Assembly (NCBI GenBank): GCA_025929535.1
Contig: JAICLZ010000017.1
Coordinates: 1 to 64,000 of the forward strand
Direction: 5' to 3'
Length of the DNA: 64,000 nucleotides
Source: Gemmatimonadaceae bacterium
GTDB lineage: Bacteria; Gemmatimonadota; Gemmatimonadetes; Gemmatimonadales; Gemmatimonadaceae
The notes below the pieces were generated by a model. The model saw only the letters and a program-made list of their open reading frames with translations, did not search any database and was not told the origin of the DNA. Made by a program: the position numbers and the translations under genes. This document shows, piece by piece, positions 45,896 to 55,435 of the stretch; position 1 is the stretch's first letter; every line of letters starts with the position of its first letter.

Positions 45896-47003
45896 AGAAG
45901 CTCTCGTATTCCGCGACGATGTTGTCGATCGCGAAGCGCGCATGCGCATCCGCGGCTGCGGCATCGCTCATCGCGAGCCAGGTATCCTGGTCGCGCAAGA
46001 TCGCGATCCCCGCCTCGATCATCTCATCGACGGCGCCCACCGGCCGAAGCGCTCCCGTGACGCCGGTGCGAATGACCTCCGGCAGTCCGCCCACATCGGT
46101 TGCCACGACGGGTACGCCGCACGCGAGCGCCTCGAGTGCGCTCAACCCGAACGATTCGTTGAGACTCGGCAGCAGAAAGAGCTCGGCGCTCGCCAGCAGC
46201 GGCGCCACCGAGTCGAGCTTGCCGAGGAAGAACACCGAGCGCTCGACTCCGAGAAGCCGCGCCTCCTCCTCGGCCTCGGCGCGATCGGGTCCGTCGCCGA
46301 CCATGAAGAGCACGCTCGGTATCTCGCGCTCGATGCCGGCGAAGATGCGCACGACATCGCGCACGCGCTTGATCGGCCGAAAGTTCGAGACGTGCAGGAT
46401 GATGCGCTTCCCTTCTCCGGTCTGCTGCCGCAGCACCTGCTTGTAGCGCGACCGCGTGTAGACCGCCGGATCGATGAAGTTGTGGATCACCTCTACCTTG
46501 CACTGATTGCAGCCGAAGGTGGAGATCGTCTCCCGCTTCAGGTACTCCGAGACGGCGGTGAGGCCGTTGGACCGCTCGATCGAGAACTTCGTGATCGTGC
46601 GGAAGGATGGATCCTGGCCGATGAGCGTGATGTCCGTGCCGTGCAGCGTCGTGATGATCTGGACGGTGCTGCCCGAGTCCTCGAGCATCTCGCGGGCGAT
46701 CCAGGCACTGGTCGCATGCGGGATCGCGTAGTGCGCGTGCACGAGCTCGAGCTCGTGATCGCGCACGACCTCGTGCAGTCGAACGGCGAGCGCGAGGTCG
46801 TACGGTGGATACTCGAAGAGCGGATAGCGGACGACGTCCACTTCGTGGTAGTAGATGCCGGGGGTGAAGCCGCGCAGGCGAAACGGCTGCTGATAGGTGA
46901 TGAAGTGGACTTCGTGTCCGCGCGCGGCGAGCGCGATGCCGAGCTCCGTCGCCACGGCGCCGGAGCCTCCGTACGTCGGGTAGCAGGTGATGCCGATTCT
47001 CAC
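45867..47003 (-). CDS. bshA: N-acetyl-alpha-D-glucosaminyl L-malate synthase
   Basis: First enzyme of bacillithiol synthesis: joins UDP-GlcNAc and L-malate. The 378-residue GT4 glycosyltransferase starts VRIGITCYPTYGGSGAVATELG, followed by HEVHFITYQQPFRL, LVHAHYAIPHATSAWIA and TTLHGTDITLIGQD. The C-terminal donor site is SLNESFGLSALEALACGVPVV. These N-terminal motifs separate BshA from generic GT4 enzymes. GTG start at 47003 with GGAGG 7-10 bases upstream, overlapping the miaA stop. bshB and bshC are not in the window. Confidence 0.92.
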   Translation of the reverse strand: MRIGITCYPTYGGSGAVATELGIALAARGHEVHFITYQQPFRLRGFTPGIYYHEVDVVRYPLFEYPPYDLALAVRLHEVVRDHELELVHAHYAIPHATSAWIAREMLEDSGSTVQIITTLHGTDITLIGQDPSFRTITKFSIERSNGLTAVSEYLKRETISTFGCNQCKVEVIHNFIDPAVYTRSRYKQVLRQQTGEGKRIILHVSNFRPIKRVRDVVRIFAGIEREIPSVLFMVGDGPDRAEAEEEARLLGVERSVFFLGKLDSVAPLLASAELFLLPSLNESFGLSALEALACGVPVVATDVGGLPEVIRTGVTGALRPVGAVDEMIEAGIAILRDQDTWLAMSDAAAADAHARFAIDNIVAEYESFYARTLATRG

Positions 47004-47950
47004 GCCAGCACTCCTCCATCGTTGGTCGAGCGCCACCAGCCGATCGCACGCTCGAGCGCATCCGGCGCGCCCGGATCAATCGACGTAACGCGCGAGGGAG
47101 GCAGCTGGTGCCGAAACCACGTGCGCTGCCGCTTGGCGTACTGGCGCGTGTCGATCCGCACGCGGGCAAGCGCGTCCGCGCGCGAACATTCCTTCATCAC
47201 GGAGGCTCGAATCCACCGATAGCCCGTGCCGTTCCACGCGGGCGCGCTCGCGGGTACCGTGCGCGCCAGCGCTTCGACTTCACGCTCCCAGCCCATGTCG
47301 AGCATCATGGTCAACCGGTGATCGAGATGTGCCGAGAGACTCGCGGCCGGATCCACCACAAGATACCGCGCCGACAGTCCGGCCGCGCGGGGCGTGCGCG
47401 CGTGCCACGCCGATATCGGCGCGCCGGACAGGAGCGCGACGGAGATGGCGCGCAGCAGCTGCGTCCGTCCGAGATGTGCGCGCGGCGGATCCAGATGCTC
47501 GCACCAGCGACGAAGCTCGGGCACCGAGAGCATGGCAAGAAACGCATCGAGCGCATCGCGACGAGCGGGATCGAGCAGCGGCTCGTCGAACAGCGGTTCC
47601 GTGAGCGCGCGCAGGTACAGGCCCGCGCCGCCCACGACGAGTGGGGTGCGGCCCGCGGCGCGCGCCTCCTCGACCCAGAGCCGCGCCGATGTCGCCCAGC
47701 GCGCTGCCGAGTAGCGCTCCGTCGGATCCACGACATCGATGCCGCGATGCGGCACCTCGCGCTGCTCGCCCGCCGTCGGCTTCGCGGTGCCGATGTCGAA
47801 TCCGCGGTACACCTGGCGCGAATCCGCGCTGATGATCGCGACGGGCGTGGTGCGTGCGAGCGCGAGCGCGAGCGCCGATTTTCCGGCGCCCGTGGGGCCG
47901 CAGATGATGCGAAGCGCTTCAGCGTCGGCCAAATCGCCGCTCGATCTCAT
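47000..47950 (-). CDS. miaA: tRNA dimethylallyltransferase
   Basis: Adds a dimethylallyl group to A37 of tRNAs reading UNN codons. The 316-residue product has LRIICGPTGAGKSALALALA (P-loop), AIISADSRQVYRGFDIGTAKP, VVGGAGLYLRAL, and the C-terminal TRQYAKRQRTWFRHQL. Start choice is uncertain: ATG 47950 (32-bp overlap with mutL) or TTG 47932 (14-bp overlap). miaA after mutL is a common order. Confidence 0.95.
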   Translation of the reverse strand: MRSSGDLADAEALRIICGPTGAGKSALALALARTTPVAIISADSRQVYRGFDIGTAKPTAGEQREVPHRGIDVVDPTERYSAARWATSARLWVEEARAAGRTPLVVGGAGLYLRALTEPLFDEPLLDPARRDALDAFLAMLSVPELRRWCEHLDPPRAHLGRTQLLRAISVALLSGAPISAWHARTPRAAGLSARYLVVDPAASLSAHLDHRLTMMLDMGWEREVEALARTVPASAPAWNGTGYRWIRASVMKECSRADALARVRIDTRQYAKRQRTWFRHQLPPSRVTSIDPGAPDALERAIGWWRSTNDGGVLA

Positions 47951-49649
47951 CCCACGGAAGCTGCACGATCGTGCTTCGGCCATGCACATCGTGCGCGGGC
48001 AGCGTCGTGGCCGCGAGCGCGATGAAGAGCGCGCGCATCTCGCCCGGCGAGAGCACATCGCCGGCCTTGATCGCCGCCTTGCACGCGAGCGTCGCAGCGA
48101 GTCGTTCGTGCCGCGTCGCCACGCCGGCCGCCCGATCGCCGCTCAGCGCGTCGAGCGTCTCGCGCAGGCAGCGTGGCGCATCGAAGCGCGGGTGTGGCAT
48201 CGGCACGCTGCTCACGATCAGCGTGTGGCCGCCGAATCCCTCGATCTCGAAGCCGAGCTTCGTGAACAGCTCCTGGTGCGCCTCGAACGCCTCGCCCTCC
48301 GCCGGCCCGAGATGCAGCGTGATCGGAAAGAGCAGCCGCTGCGACGGGGATTCTCCCTGCTCGAGCGTGCGCATGAAGCGCTCGAAGAGCACGCGCTCGT
48401 GCGCCGAATGCTGATCGATGAGCACGACGCCGGCGTCGCCCTCGAACATGAGATACGTGCGAGCGAGCTGCACGAGGGGCGGCACATCGATCGTGGGCGC
48501 GGCGAAGGAGCTGTCCGCGGCGGAGATGAAGCCGCCGGCCTGCGGCGCGAGCAGCCCTTCCTCCACGGGTGCAGGCGGCGACAGCACCTCCACATCCACG
48601 AGCGATGGCGCGGCGAACGCCGTGGGATACGGCGACGCACGCGGCCCGACACTCGCGGCGCTCGCGCTGCCGCCCAGCGCATGGCGAACCGCGTGCTCGA
48701 CCGCGCGCTCCACCACCCAACGATCGCGGAAGCGCACCTCCGCCTTCATGGGATGCACGTTCACATCGACGAGATCCGCCGGCACCACGATGTCGAGGCA
48801 GAGCGTTGGGCGCGCTCCGGCCGGTATCGTCGAGCGAAAGGCCTGCTCGGCCGCACGCACGAGGCCGTGATCGCGAACCGCGCGGCCGTTCACCGTGAGA
48901 AAAAGACGGCGTCCGGCGGTGCCGACATCTGCGGGCCGCTCGATCAGCCCCGACACGTGGACGGCGCCGTGCACGTCATCGATCGGCACGAGCCGCTCGG
49001 CGAACGGCGCGCCCCAGAGGCCAGCGAGGCGGCTCTGCAGCGATGGTGCGGGCGGCAACGAGACGACCTGTTTTCCATCGTGCACGACCGAGAGCCGGAC
49101 GTCGCGCCGGGTGAGGGCGAGCGCCGTCACGACTTCGCTGATGCCGCGCCACTCGGATCGTGCAGAGCGAAGGAATGGCTGGCGCGCCGGCGCGTTGAAA
49201 AAGAGACGCGAGACCGTGACCGTGGTGCCGCGACGGCGAGCCGCCTCGCGCACATCGTGCATCTCCCCTCCGATCACGCGGATGATCGTCCCGGCGCCAT
49301 CGGCGGGCGCCGTCTCCACTTCGAGCTCGGAGACGGAGGCGATCGCGGGGAGCGCTTCGCCGCGAAAACCGAAGCTGCGCACGCCAACGAGGTCGCCGGC
49401 GGCGTGGATTTTCGATGTGGCGTGGCGCGCGAGCGCGAGCACGGCGTCGTCGCGCTCCATCCCGCTGCCGTCATCGGCAACGCGAATGCGCGCGCGGCCA
49501 CCGTCATCCACCAGGATGTCGATCGTTGCGGCGCCCGCGTCGAGCGAATTCTCGACGAGCTCCTTGACCACCGAGGCGGGACGTTCGACGACCTCGCCCG
49601 CGGCGATCTGATCGACGACGGTGCGCGCGAGCACTGCGATGCGGGACAT
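47919..49649 (-). CDS. mutL: DNA mismatch repair protein MutL
   Basis: GHKL ATPase of mismatch repair, 576 residues. N-terminal motifs are VVDQIAAGEVVERPASVVKELVENSLDAGA, VADDGSGM and FGFRGEALPAIASV. The C-terminal dimerisation domain has LIDQHSAHERVLFERF, matching the nicking-endonuclease motif DQHAx2Ex4E except Ser for Ala, so nuclease function is likely. Next come the C-terminal HTLIVSSVPM-type region and the ACKAAIKAG helix. It is separated from the Bat operon upstream by 32 bp. mutS is not here. Confidence 0.97.
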   Translation of the reverse strand: MSRIAVLARTVVDQIAAGEVVERPASVVKELVENSLDAGAATIDILVDDGGRARIRVADDGSGMERDDAVLALARHATSKIHAAGDLVGVRSFGFRGEALPAIASVSELEVETAPADGAGTIIRVIGGEMHDVREAARRRGTTVTVSRLFFNAPARQPFLRSARSEWRGISEVVTALALTRRDVRLSVVHDGKQVVSLPPAPSLQSRLAGLWGAPFAERLVPIDDVHGAVHVSGLIERPADVGTAGRRLFLTVNGRAVRDHGLVRAAEQAFRSTIPAGARPTLCLDIVVPADLVDVNVHPMKAEVRFRDRWVVERAVEHAVRHALGGSASAASVGPRASPYPTAFAAPSLVDVEVLSPPAPVEEGLLAPQAGGFISAADSSFAAPTIDVPPLVQLARTYLMFEGDAGVVLIDQHSAHERVLFERFMRTLEQGESPSQRLLFPITLHLGPAEGEAFEAHQELFTKLGFEIEGFGGHTLIVSSVPMPHPRFDAPRCLRETLDALSGDRAAGVATRHERLAATLACKAAIKAGDVLSPGEMRALFIALAATTLPAHDVHGRSTIVQLPWDEIERRFGRR

Positions 49650-49681
49650 CCCGCAAAGTTATCGGTCGAGCCGAACGGACG

Positions 49682-51808
49682 TCAGTCGTGCGGGAGGGGA
49701 GTGAGCACGGAGGCGTCCATCCATCCCTGGCGGCCGCCATCGGCCGAGACACGGGCCCACGCGCCCTCGGCCTCGAGAATGCGCGCGAAGTCGCCGGTGC
49801 GCAGCGTGGCTCCGCGATCGGAGGCGAGCGCGGGGAGCACGTGGAGCGGCGCGTCGTGCGCGACGACGGCGAGATCCGTGGCGTTGATGCGCCGGTCGAG
49901 CAGGAACGTCGACGTCGCGAACACGAGAGCCGCGAGGGCCATCGTGACGGGCATGCCCACGCGAAGCGGAGGCGCGCCGGCACCACGCGTGCGCGCCTGC
50001 CAGCCCAGCGACAGCCACGCGATCGCCCAGAGCATCGCTGCCAGTGCGGCGAGTGGAAGTGGCGGGACCGCGGGAACGAAGCCGAGCGATGATGGGGCGG
50101 CGGGTGAGAGCACGTCGAGGCGGTCGCGCACGTCGGTGGCGAGCGGCTCCAGCCTGAGCGCACGCTCCCATCCGACGAGCGCGCGGGCCGTGTCGCCGGC
50201 GGAGTACGCCGCCGTGCCCATGTTCGCCCACGCATCGGCCGCGCGCGGATCGTGGGTCGCGAGCGCCGCGAAGTCGCTCGTCGCAGCAGCGAAGTTGCCG
50301 CGCGCATACGCATCGATGCCGCGCGCGAAGAGCGCCTGCGCCGCGTCGGCCGCGTTCGCACCGGCGGCGAGCGCAAGTGCCAGAAGCATCACGACGCCAG
50401 CCGAGACGGCGCGCGCGGCGCTCGTCCGACGCCGTGGGCGCGCTTCGCGATCGATGGCGCGGTACAGGTCGTACGCGCGCTGCACGCCATTCCCCGCCCA
50501 CTCGCCCGCGACGTCGAACGCCGCCGCGTTGAGCTCCGACAGGAACAGCTCCGCGCGCTCGGCCGTCTCCGGCGTCACGCCCGCGCGCAGCGCGAGGTGG
50601 CGCAATGCCGCCGGCTCGGCGAGCACCGTCGCCGATGCGCTCAAGCGGTCCGCGGCCGCGCTCAGGAAGCTGCGCCGAATGGTGCGTGCTTCGCGCACCG
50701 TGGCCTCGCTCCGCGCGAGCGCGCGCAGCGCGACGGCGGGCGGCACGGCGCGACTGCGCTTCCGTGCGGGGCGCCGCCTGCTGACAAGGACGAGCACGGG
50801 AATCGGCAGCAGCAGCAGCGCGAGCAGGAGCGCGTGCGACCGGTAGAGTGGCGGCGGCAGCGCGCCGCGATAGCGGGAGCGCAACAGCCAGCGCGGCGCG
50901 GTGCTCGTGGTACCGGTGTCCGCAGAGGCGAGCGCTCCTGCTGCGATGAAGAGCGCGACGGGCGCGCTCTCCGCCACCTGGTACTGACGCGCGTACGGAT
51001 CGAAGTACGGGTAGCGCAGCTGCGGCACTTCCACGCGTCCCGGCACATGTGGCGTGATCACCCACTCGAACTCCTTCGTGCCGCCGATGTGCATCGAGTC
51101 TGCCGACATCGTCACGCGCTCGCCTTCCGCCGTAGCCGTCGCCCACGGAAGCGCGAGTGCCGGGCGCGGAAAGAGCTTCACGTTGCCCTGGCCGCTCACG
51201 CGCACCACGAGCCGCATGGCATCGCCCACGCGTGCGGCGGCGCTGTCCACCGCGGCGCTCAGATGCAGCAGGCCGACGGCACCCGTCCAGTCGGCGGGCC
51301 GGCCGGCGCGTGGCGGGTCGAGTGCCACGACCACCGCGCTGTCGCTGCGAAGCTCGAAGCTCTCTTCGCGGCTGAAAAAGCTGTAGGAAAGCGGCATCGC
51401 ATAGAGCAACCGCGCCGGCGGAATGGCGACGCGTCCCGCGCTGAGCGGAAAGATCGGCCGCTGATAGACGTGCGCCTCGTACTTGTGTCCCGATGCGTTG
51501 CGGAGCGGAAAGCCGGCGAGCGGCGCGGGCGGCTCGTACGCCATCATCGAGCGCATCTCCGGAGCGAGCGCCTCCATGCTTCGCATCCGATCCCGCACCG
51601 ACTCATCGAGGAAGACGCCGAGCTGATAGTTCGCCTGTTGTCCGACGTACACCGTTTCGGGCTGCACGAGCACGCGGAAGTTGACGAGCGCGCTCGTATC
51701 GATCTGCGCGCGCGTGACGATCGCGGGGGTGTCGCGCTGCACGATCTCGCGCGCGCCGCGCTGCGCGGACGAGAGCTGCGCGAGAATGGCCACGAGCGCG
51801 ACGATCAC
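49682..51808 (-). CDS. BatD-BatE fusion: Ig-like membrane protein with TPR and SH3 domains
   Basis: A 708-residue protein combining modules that are usually separate Bat genes. It has a signal peptide (MIVALVAILAQLSSAQRGA), BatD-type beta-sandwich repeats (FRVLVQPETVYVGQQANYQL; VGDAMRLVVRVSGQGNVKLFP), a TM near residue 335, a cytoplasmic helical part, a second TM, and TPR units (ARGNFAAATSDFAALATHDP). Two more TM segments and a C-terminal SH3b-like domain (LRTGDFARILEAEGAWARVS, then GWMD) complete it. Likely an envelope-stress or aerotolerance complex partner of the VWA proteins encoded upstream. It overlaps the preceding gene by 4 bp. Confidence 0.83.
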   Translation of the reverse strand: MIVALVAILAQLSSAQRGAREIVQRDTPAIVTRAQIDTSALVNFRVLVQPETVYVGQQANYQLGVFLDESVRDRMRSMEALAPEMRSMMAYEPPAPLAGFPLRNASGHKYEAHVYQRPIFPLSAGRVAIPPARLLYAMPLSYSFFSREESFELRSDSAVVVALDPPRAGRPADWTGAVGLLHLSAAVDSAAARVGDAMRLVVRVSGQGNVKLFPRPALALPWATATAEGERVTMSADSMHIGGTKEFEWVITPHVPGRVEVPQLRYPYFDPYARQYQVAESAPVALFIAAGALASADTGTTSTAPRWLLRSRYRGALPPPLYRSHALLLALLLLPIPVLVLVSRRRPARKRSRAVPPAVALRALARSEATVREARTIRRSFLSAAADRLSASATVLAEPAALRHLALRAGVTPETAERAELFLSELNAAAFDVAGEWAGNGVQRAYDLYRAIDREARPRRRTSAARAVSAGVVMLLALALAAGANAADAAQALFARGIDAYARGNFAAATSDFAALATHDPRAADAWANMGTAAYSAGDTARALVGWERALRLEPLATDVRDRLDVLSPAAPSSLGFVPAVPPLPLAALAAMLWAIAWLSLGWQARTRGAGAPPLRVGMPVTMALAALVFATSTFLLDRRINATDLAVVAHDAPLHVLPALASDRGATLRTGDFARILEAEGAWARVSADGGRQGWMDASVLTPLPHD

Positions 51809-53469
51809 CAGTCCTTCCCCGCCGGCGGCCGCTCCGGCTGATTCTCGCGCTGCTTCTTCGCCTGCACGTCGCGCTCCTCACGCTGCGCGCTCGAGAGCAG
51901 CTGCTCGGCCTGACGCTTGTCGAGGGTCCCCGGCTGTTGCTGCTTGTCCTGCTGTTGCTGCTTCTGCTGCGGCTGATTCGCCCCGCCGCTCGAGGACTTG
52001 GACTTCTCCTGGGACGCGAGCTCGTAGTTCCACTTGGCCGCGACCTCGTTCGGGCGCAGCTGCAGTGCGCGCTTGTACGCGTCCGCGGATGACGCGTACG
52101 CGGTGGTGGCCTCGCTCGCCTTCGCATCGCGCGCCTGACGCAGGTAGCAGAGCCCCAGATTGTAGAGCGCGCTGTAGCGAAGGTCCTCGGACGTGGCAGC
52201 CGTGGCGGCGCGCTCCAGTGCGGCCACTGCATCCTCGAGCTGCCCGGCCTGCATCAGCGCGGTGCCGAGATTGTATTCGAGCCGCGGCGAATCCGTGTGC
52301 TCTTGGATCTCGCGCTGGTACGCGGCGGCGGCTTCCGGGTAGCGCCCTGCTTCGTAGAGCTTGTCGGCCGCATCGCCCGTCTCGGCGCGGAGCGTGAGCG
52401 GCACGAGGAGCAGCATCAGCGCGAGCGCGGTCGCGGTTGCCGCGGCGGGCGCGCGTCGAGTGCGGCCGCGCCGGGTGCTCAGCACGCTGTCGAGGAGCAC
52501 GAGGAGAAGCGCGGGAATGAGGAAGAGCTGGAAGCGCGCGCGGCGGGCCGTCTCGCTCTCGGTCTCGCGCGCCTGACGGCGCAGCATCGCGAGCGCGCCA
52601 CGGATGCGCGCGGCCTTGTCCGTGGCTGCGGCATCGATGAATACGCCGTGTGCCGCGGTCACCGCATCCTTCAGCAATTCCGGAGTGTAGCGTGTCGTCA
52701 CGATCTGCCCATTCTCATCACGCTTCGCCTGAGTCCCCTGCGCGGTGCGCACAGGGATCGTCGAGCCTTTCTCGGTGCCGAATCCCACCGCAATCACCGT
52801 TACCCCCGCCTCTGCCGCGTGTGCCGCCGCGGCGGTGATCTCCTCCGCGGGCTCGAACGCCTCGCCGTCACTCATGATGATCAGCGCGCGATCGCTCGTG
52901 GTCTGCGTGGCCACGAGCAGATCGGTGCCCTGTCGAATGGCCCGGGAGAGTGAGCTCCCCGCCTGACCCACCACCGTGGGATCCAGATTGTCGAGAAAGA
53001 GCTCGAGCGCGCCACGATCCACCGTGAGCGGGGTGAGGATGTAGCTGCGGCCCGCGAATGCGAGCAGCCCCACCCGGTCGCCGCCCGAGAGCGCGAGCAG
53101 CCGGCGCGCCTCCTCCTTCATACGCTCAAGACGATTCGGGCGCGCATCGGTCGCGAGCATGGACAGGGAGGCATCGAGCGCGAGCACGATGTCCACGCCG
53201 CTGCCATGCTCGAGCGTCTGCTCGGTGCCCCAACGCGGCCCCGCGAACGCCACGCCCGCGCACAGCACCGCTGCGAACTGGAGGATGGCGCGCACCCACG
53301 GAGCGCGTGCGGACGCGGGCGGCACGAGGCGCGGCAGGAGCTCGCTCGTGGCGAGCCTGCGCAGTCGGCCCGCGCGGCGGCGATACGACCAGAGCACGAG
53401 CAGCGCGACGAACAAGGCGAGCGCCGGCGCGGCCCAGAGTGCCCACGGCACGTCCACGTACGGGATCAC
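51805..53469 (-). CDS. BatB-BatC fusion: von Willebrand A domain plus TPR protein
   Basis: A 554-residue inner-membrane protein. N-terminal TM segments (ALWAAPALALFVALLVLW; FAAVLCAGVAFAG) precede a VWA domain with MIDAS motif ALDASLSML, then VGLLAFAGRSYILTPLTVD and LIIMSDGEAF. After a third TM (about residue 305) come a second hydrophobic stretch and a TPR region (LYEAGRYPEAAAAYQREIQ; LEYNLGTALMQAGQLEDAV; YNLGLCYLRQA). It ends in a Gln-rich tail. BatB and BatC are normally two genes. It overlaps BatA upstream and BatD-E downstream by 4 bp each. Confidence 0.87.
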   Translation of the reverse strand: MIPYVDVPWALWAAPALALFVALLVLWSYRRRAGRLRRLATSELLPRLVPPASARAPWVRAILQFAAVLCAGVAFAGPRWGTEQTLEHGSGVDIVLALDASLSMLATDARPNRLERMKEEARRLLALSGGDRVGLLAFAGRSYILTPLTVDRGALELFLDNLDPTVVGQAGSSLSRAIRQGTDLLVATQTTSDRALIIMSDGEAFEPAEEITAAAAHAAEAGVTVIAVGFGTEKGSTIPVRTAQGTQAKRDENGQIVTTRYTPELLKDAVTAAHGVFIDAAATDKAARIRGALAMLRRQARETESETARRARFQLFLIPALLLVLLDSVLSTRRGRTRRAPAAATATALALMLLLVPLTLRAETGDAADKLYEAGRYPEAAAAYQREIQEHTDSPRLEYNLGTALMQAGQLEDAVAALERAATAATSEDLRYSALYNLGLCYLRQARDAKASEATTAYASSADAYKRALQLRPNEVAAKWNYELASQEKSKSSSGGANQPQQKQQQQDKQQQPGTLDKRQAEQLLSSAQREERDVQAKKQRENQPERPPAGKDW

Positions 53470-54467
53470 GGCAGCGGTCCGCGCCAGAGGCTGAGGAGCG
53501 CTTCCAGCGTGATCGCGATCAGCGCGAGCGCGAGCGGCCAGCGATACTCCTCCGTGTAACGCACGTACGTGTGCGCGCGCACGGGCTCCTGCTCGAGCTG
53601 ATCGATCTGCTGGTAGATGCGCTGCAACGCCGCGGCATCGACTGCGCGGAAGTAGCGACCACCGGTTGTGGTTGCGACATCGCGCAACAGTGCCTCATCG
53701 ATCTCCACGGGCCGGTACTCGTATCGCATCCCCATCAGACCTCGCCCAACCGGCACAGGCGCCATTCCGATCGTCCCCGCACCGATCGTGTAGATCTTCA
53801 CGCCCACCGCCGCCGCAGCCTGGGCCGCGGTGCGCGGATCGATTGCGCCTCTGTTGTTCTCGCCGTCGGTGAGGAGAATGAGCACACGCGATCGCCCCGG
53901 GGCGCTGCGCAGACGGTTTGCCGCCGTCGCGATCGCGGTGCCGATCGCGGTGCCATCCTCGAGCTGCCCTGCCTGCAGATTGTCCACGGCCGCGAGCAGC
54001 ACGGGGTAGTCCACCGTGAGCGGCACCTGGGTGAGCGCCTCACCCGCGAAGGCGACGAGCCCGATGCGATCGCTGTGCCGGCTCAGAATGAATTGCTTGA
54101 CCTTGTCCTTCGCGACCTCGAGACGATTCTGCGGTTGAAAATCCTCAGAGAGCATCGAGCTCGACAGATCGATCGCGATCACGATGTTGATGCCCTGGCT
54201 GTCGACGTTCTCCGTGTGCGCGCCCGAGCGCGGGCGCGCGAGAGCCACGATCAACCCCGCAAGCAGGAGAATGCGAAGGGTGCCGAGCAGGCGGCGCGTG
54301 AATGCGCCACCGCGGCGGCCGCGTGCGAGCACGTCCGCGCGCGAGAACACGATCGCGGGCGCGCGCCGGCGACGACGCCAGATCCACCAGAGTGGAATCA
54401 GCAGCAGAAGCAGCAGCACGTACGGTGCTGCGAAGTCGATCGTCGGCAAGCCGGCCAGGCCGCTCAT
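53466..54467 (-). CDS. BatA-type VWA domain protein
   Basis: A 333-residue membrane protein: TM1 (YVLLLLLLIPLWWIW), a basic linker, TM2 (LLGTLRILLLAGLIVALARP), a VWA domain with intact MIDAS (VIAIDLSSSML; Thr site in DGTAIGTAIATAANRL; LLTDGENNRG), and a C-terminal TM (ALALIAITLEALLSLW). The MoxR ATPase encoded two genes upstream is the usual chaperone-like partner of such proteins. Overlaps neighbours by 4 bp on both sides. Confidence 0.9.
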   Translation of the reverse strand: MSGLAGLPTIDFAAPYVLLLLLLIPLWWIWRRRRRAPAIVFSRADVLARGRRGGAFTRRLLGTLRILLLAGLIVALARPRSGAHTENVDSQGINIVIAIDLSSSMLSEDFQPQNRLEVAKDKVKQFILSRHSDRIGLVAFAGEALTQVPLTVDYPVLLAAVDNLQAGQLEDGTAIGTAIATAANRLRSAPGRSRVLILLTDGENNRGAIDPRTAAQAAAAVGVKIYTIGAGTIGMAPVPVGRGLMGMRYEYRPVEIDEALLRDVATTTGGRYFRAVDAAALQRIYQQIDQLEQEPVRAHTYVRYTEEYRWPLALALIAITLEALLSLWRGPLP

Positions 54468-55435
54468 GCCGCGCGCTCCGGCGTGACTGCGGACGCGGCA
54501 CGATGGAGCACGGCCTCTTCGGTGGACTCGACGATCGCGCGTGTTTCGCTCGCGAGCTCGCGCGCGCGCACGTCCGACACGGGCCGGTTCGCGTACTTGA
54601 TGAGATCAGCCGAGGCGAGCACCGAAACGAGTCGCGGAAGCGGCACGGGCGCATCCGCGCGCAGCACCGCGAGCAGCTCGGTGGAGGTGAGCGAGAGCGC
54701 CGCCTCCGGAAGGCGCGCGGCGAGATACTCGCGCAGCACGTCGATGTGGAGCGCGACGTAGCGTCCGCGCTCGCCCGCCTCGAGGAGCGCGAGCTGTTCG
54801 ATGCGCGTGAAATCGCGCTGCGCTTCGGCGAGCGCGCCCCTGCCCATGTGCAACGGAGATGGCCGGCGCCGGAGGCGGCGGCGAAGCATCCAGAGAAGCA
54901 GCGCGAGAAGGAGCAGCCCGCCAACGATCCATGGCCACAGCACGGGGGGCGCGACGATCACGTCGCGCGCGGGCCGCGGCACTCGTCCCGTCGAATCGGC
55001 GGGGCGCACACTCTTCACCAGCACCGGCATGTTCGGAACGGCATAGCGGCGATCCACTCCCGCCAGCGATACGACGAGACTGCCGAGCGTGACGCTCTGC
55101 GGTCCGACGCTCCACGCGACGAGCCGATAGATCGCGGTGCGCTCGACCGCCGAGGTGTCCGCGCTTCCCTGCTCCAGTTTCGGATCGACCGCCTCCACAG
55201 CCGCGCCGCTGTCCGGCCCCACGGGAAATCCGATCTCGGCGCGCTTCGGCGCGCGCACGCGTACGCGCACGGTGAAGTGCTGGCCAACGGTGACGGTGTC
55301 GGGCTGCACACTCACGCCCATCTGGATCTGCTGCAGCATCTGCTGTGCGCGGGCGGAATCCGGAGCCGGGCGCTGAGCCGCGGGCGCGTCTCGTATACCC
55401 TGCCACAGCAGCAGCAGCAGCACCGCGGCTCTCAT
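54464..55435 (-). CDS. BatD-like/DUF4381-type membrane protein in the Bat operon
   Basis: A 323-residue protein with a signal peptide (MRAAVLLLLLWQ) and one periplasmic beta-sandwich domain (QMGVSVQPDTVTVGQHFTVRVRVRAP; IYRLVAWSVGPQSVTLGSL). A TM segment (PWIVGGLLLLALLLWML) and a cytoplasmic helical domain (VLREYLAARLPEAALSLTSTELLAVL) follow. The layout corresponds to proteins found between DUF58 and BatA in other bat loci. Exact role unknown. Confidence 0.75.
   Translation of the reverse strand: MRAAVLLLLLWQGIRDAPAAQRPAPDSARAQQMLQQIQMGVSVQPDTVTVGQHFTVRVRVRAPKRAEIGFPVGPDSGAAVEAVDPKLEQGSADTSAVERTAIYRLVAWSVGPQSVTLGSLVVSLAGVDRRYAVPNMPVLVKSVRPADSTGRVPRPARDVIVAPPVLWPWIVGGLLLLALLLWMLRRRLRRRPSPLHMGRGALAEAQRDFTRIEQLALLEAGERGRYVALHIDVLREYLAARLPEAALSLTSTELLAVLRADAPVPLPRLVSVLASADLIKYANRPVSDVRARELASETRAIVESTEEAVLHRAASAVTPERAA

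Noticed and set aside
47739..50846. A 1035-codon open frame on the plus strand across miaA, mutL and the end of the Bat operon
   Set aside because: It is antisense to well-recognised genes, has no family motifs and is rich in Arg/Ala/His, as expected from frame shadows in GC-rich DNA.
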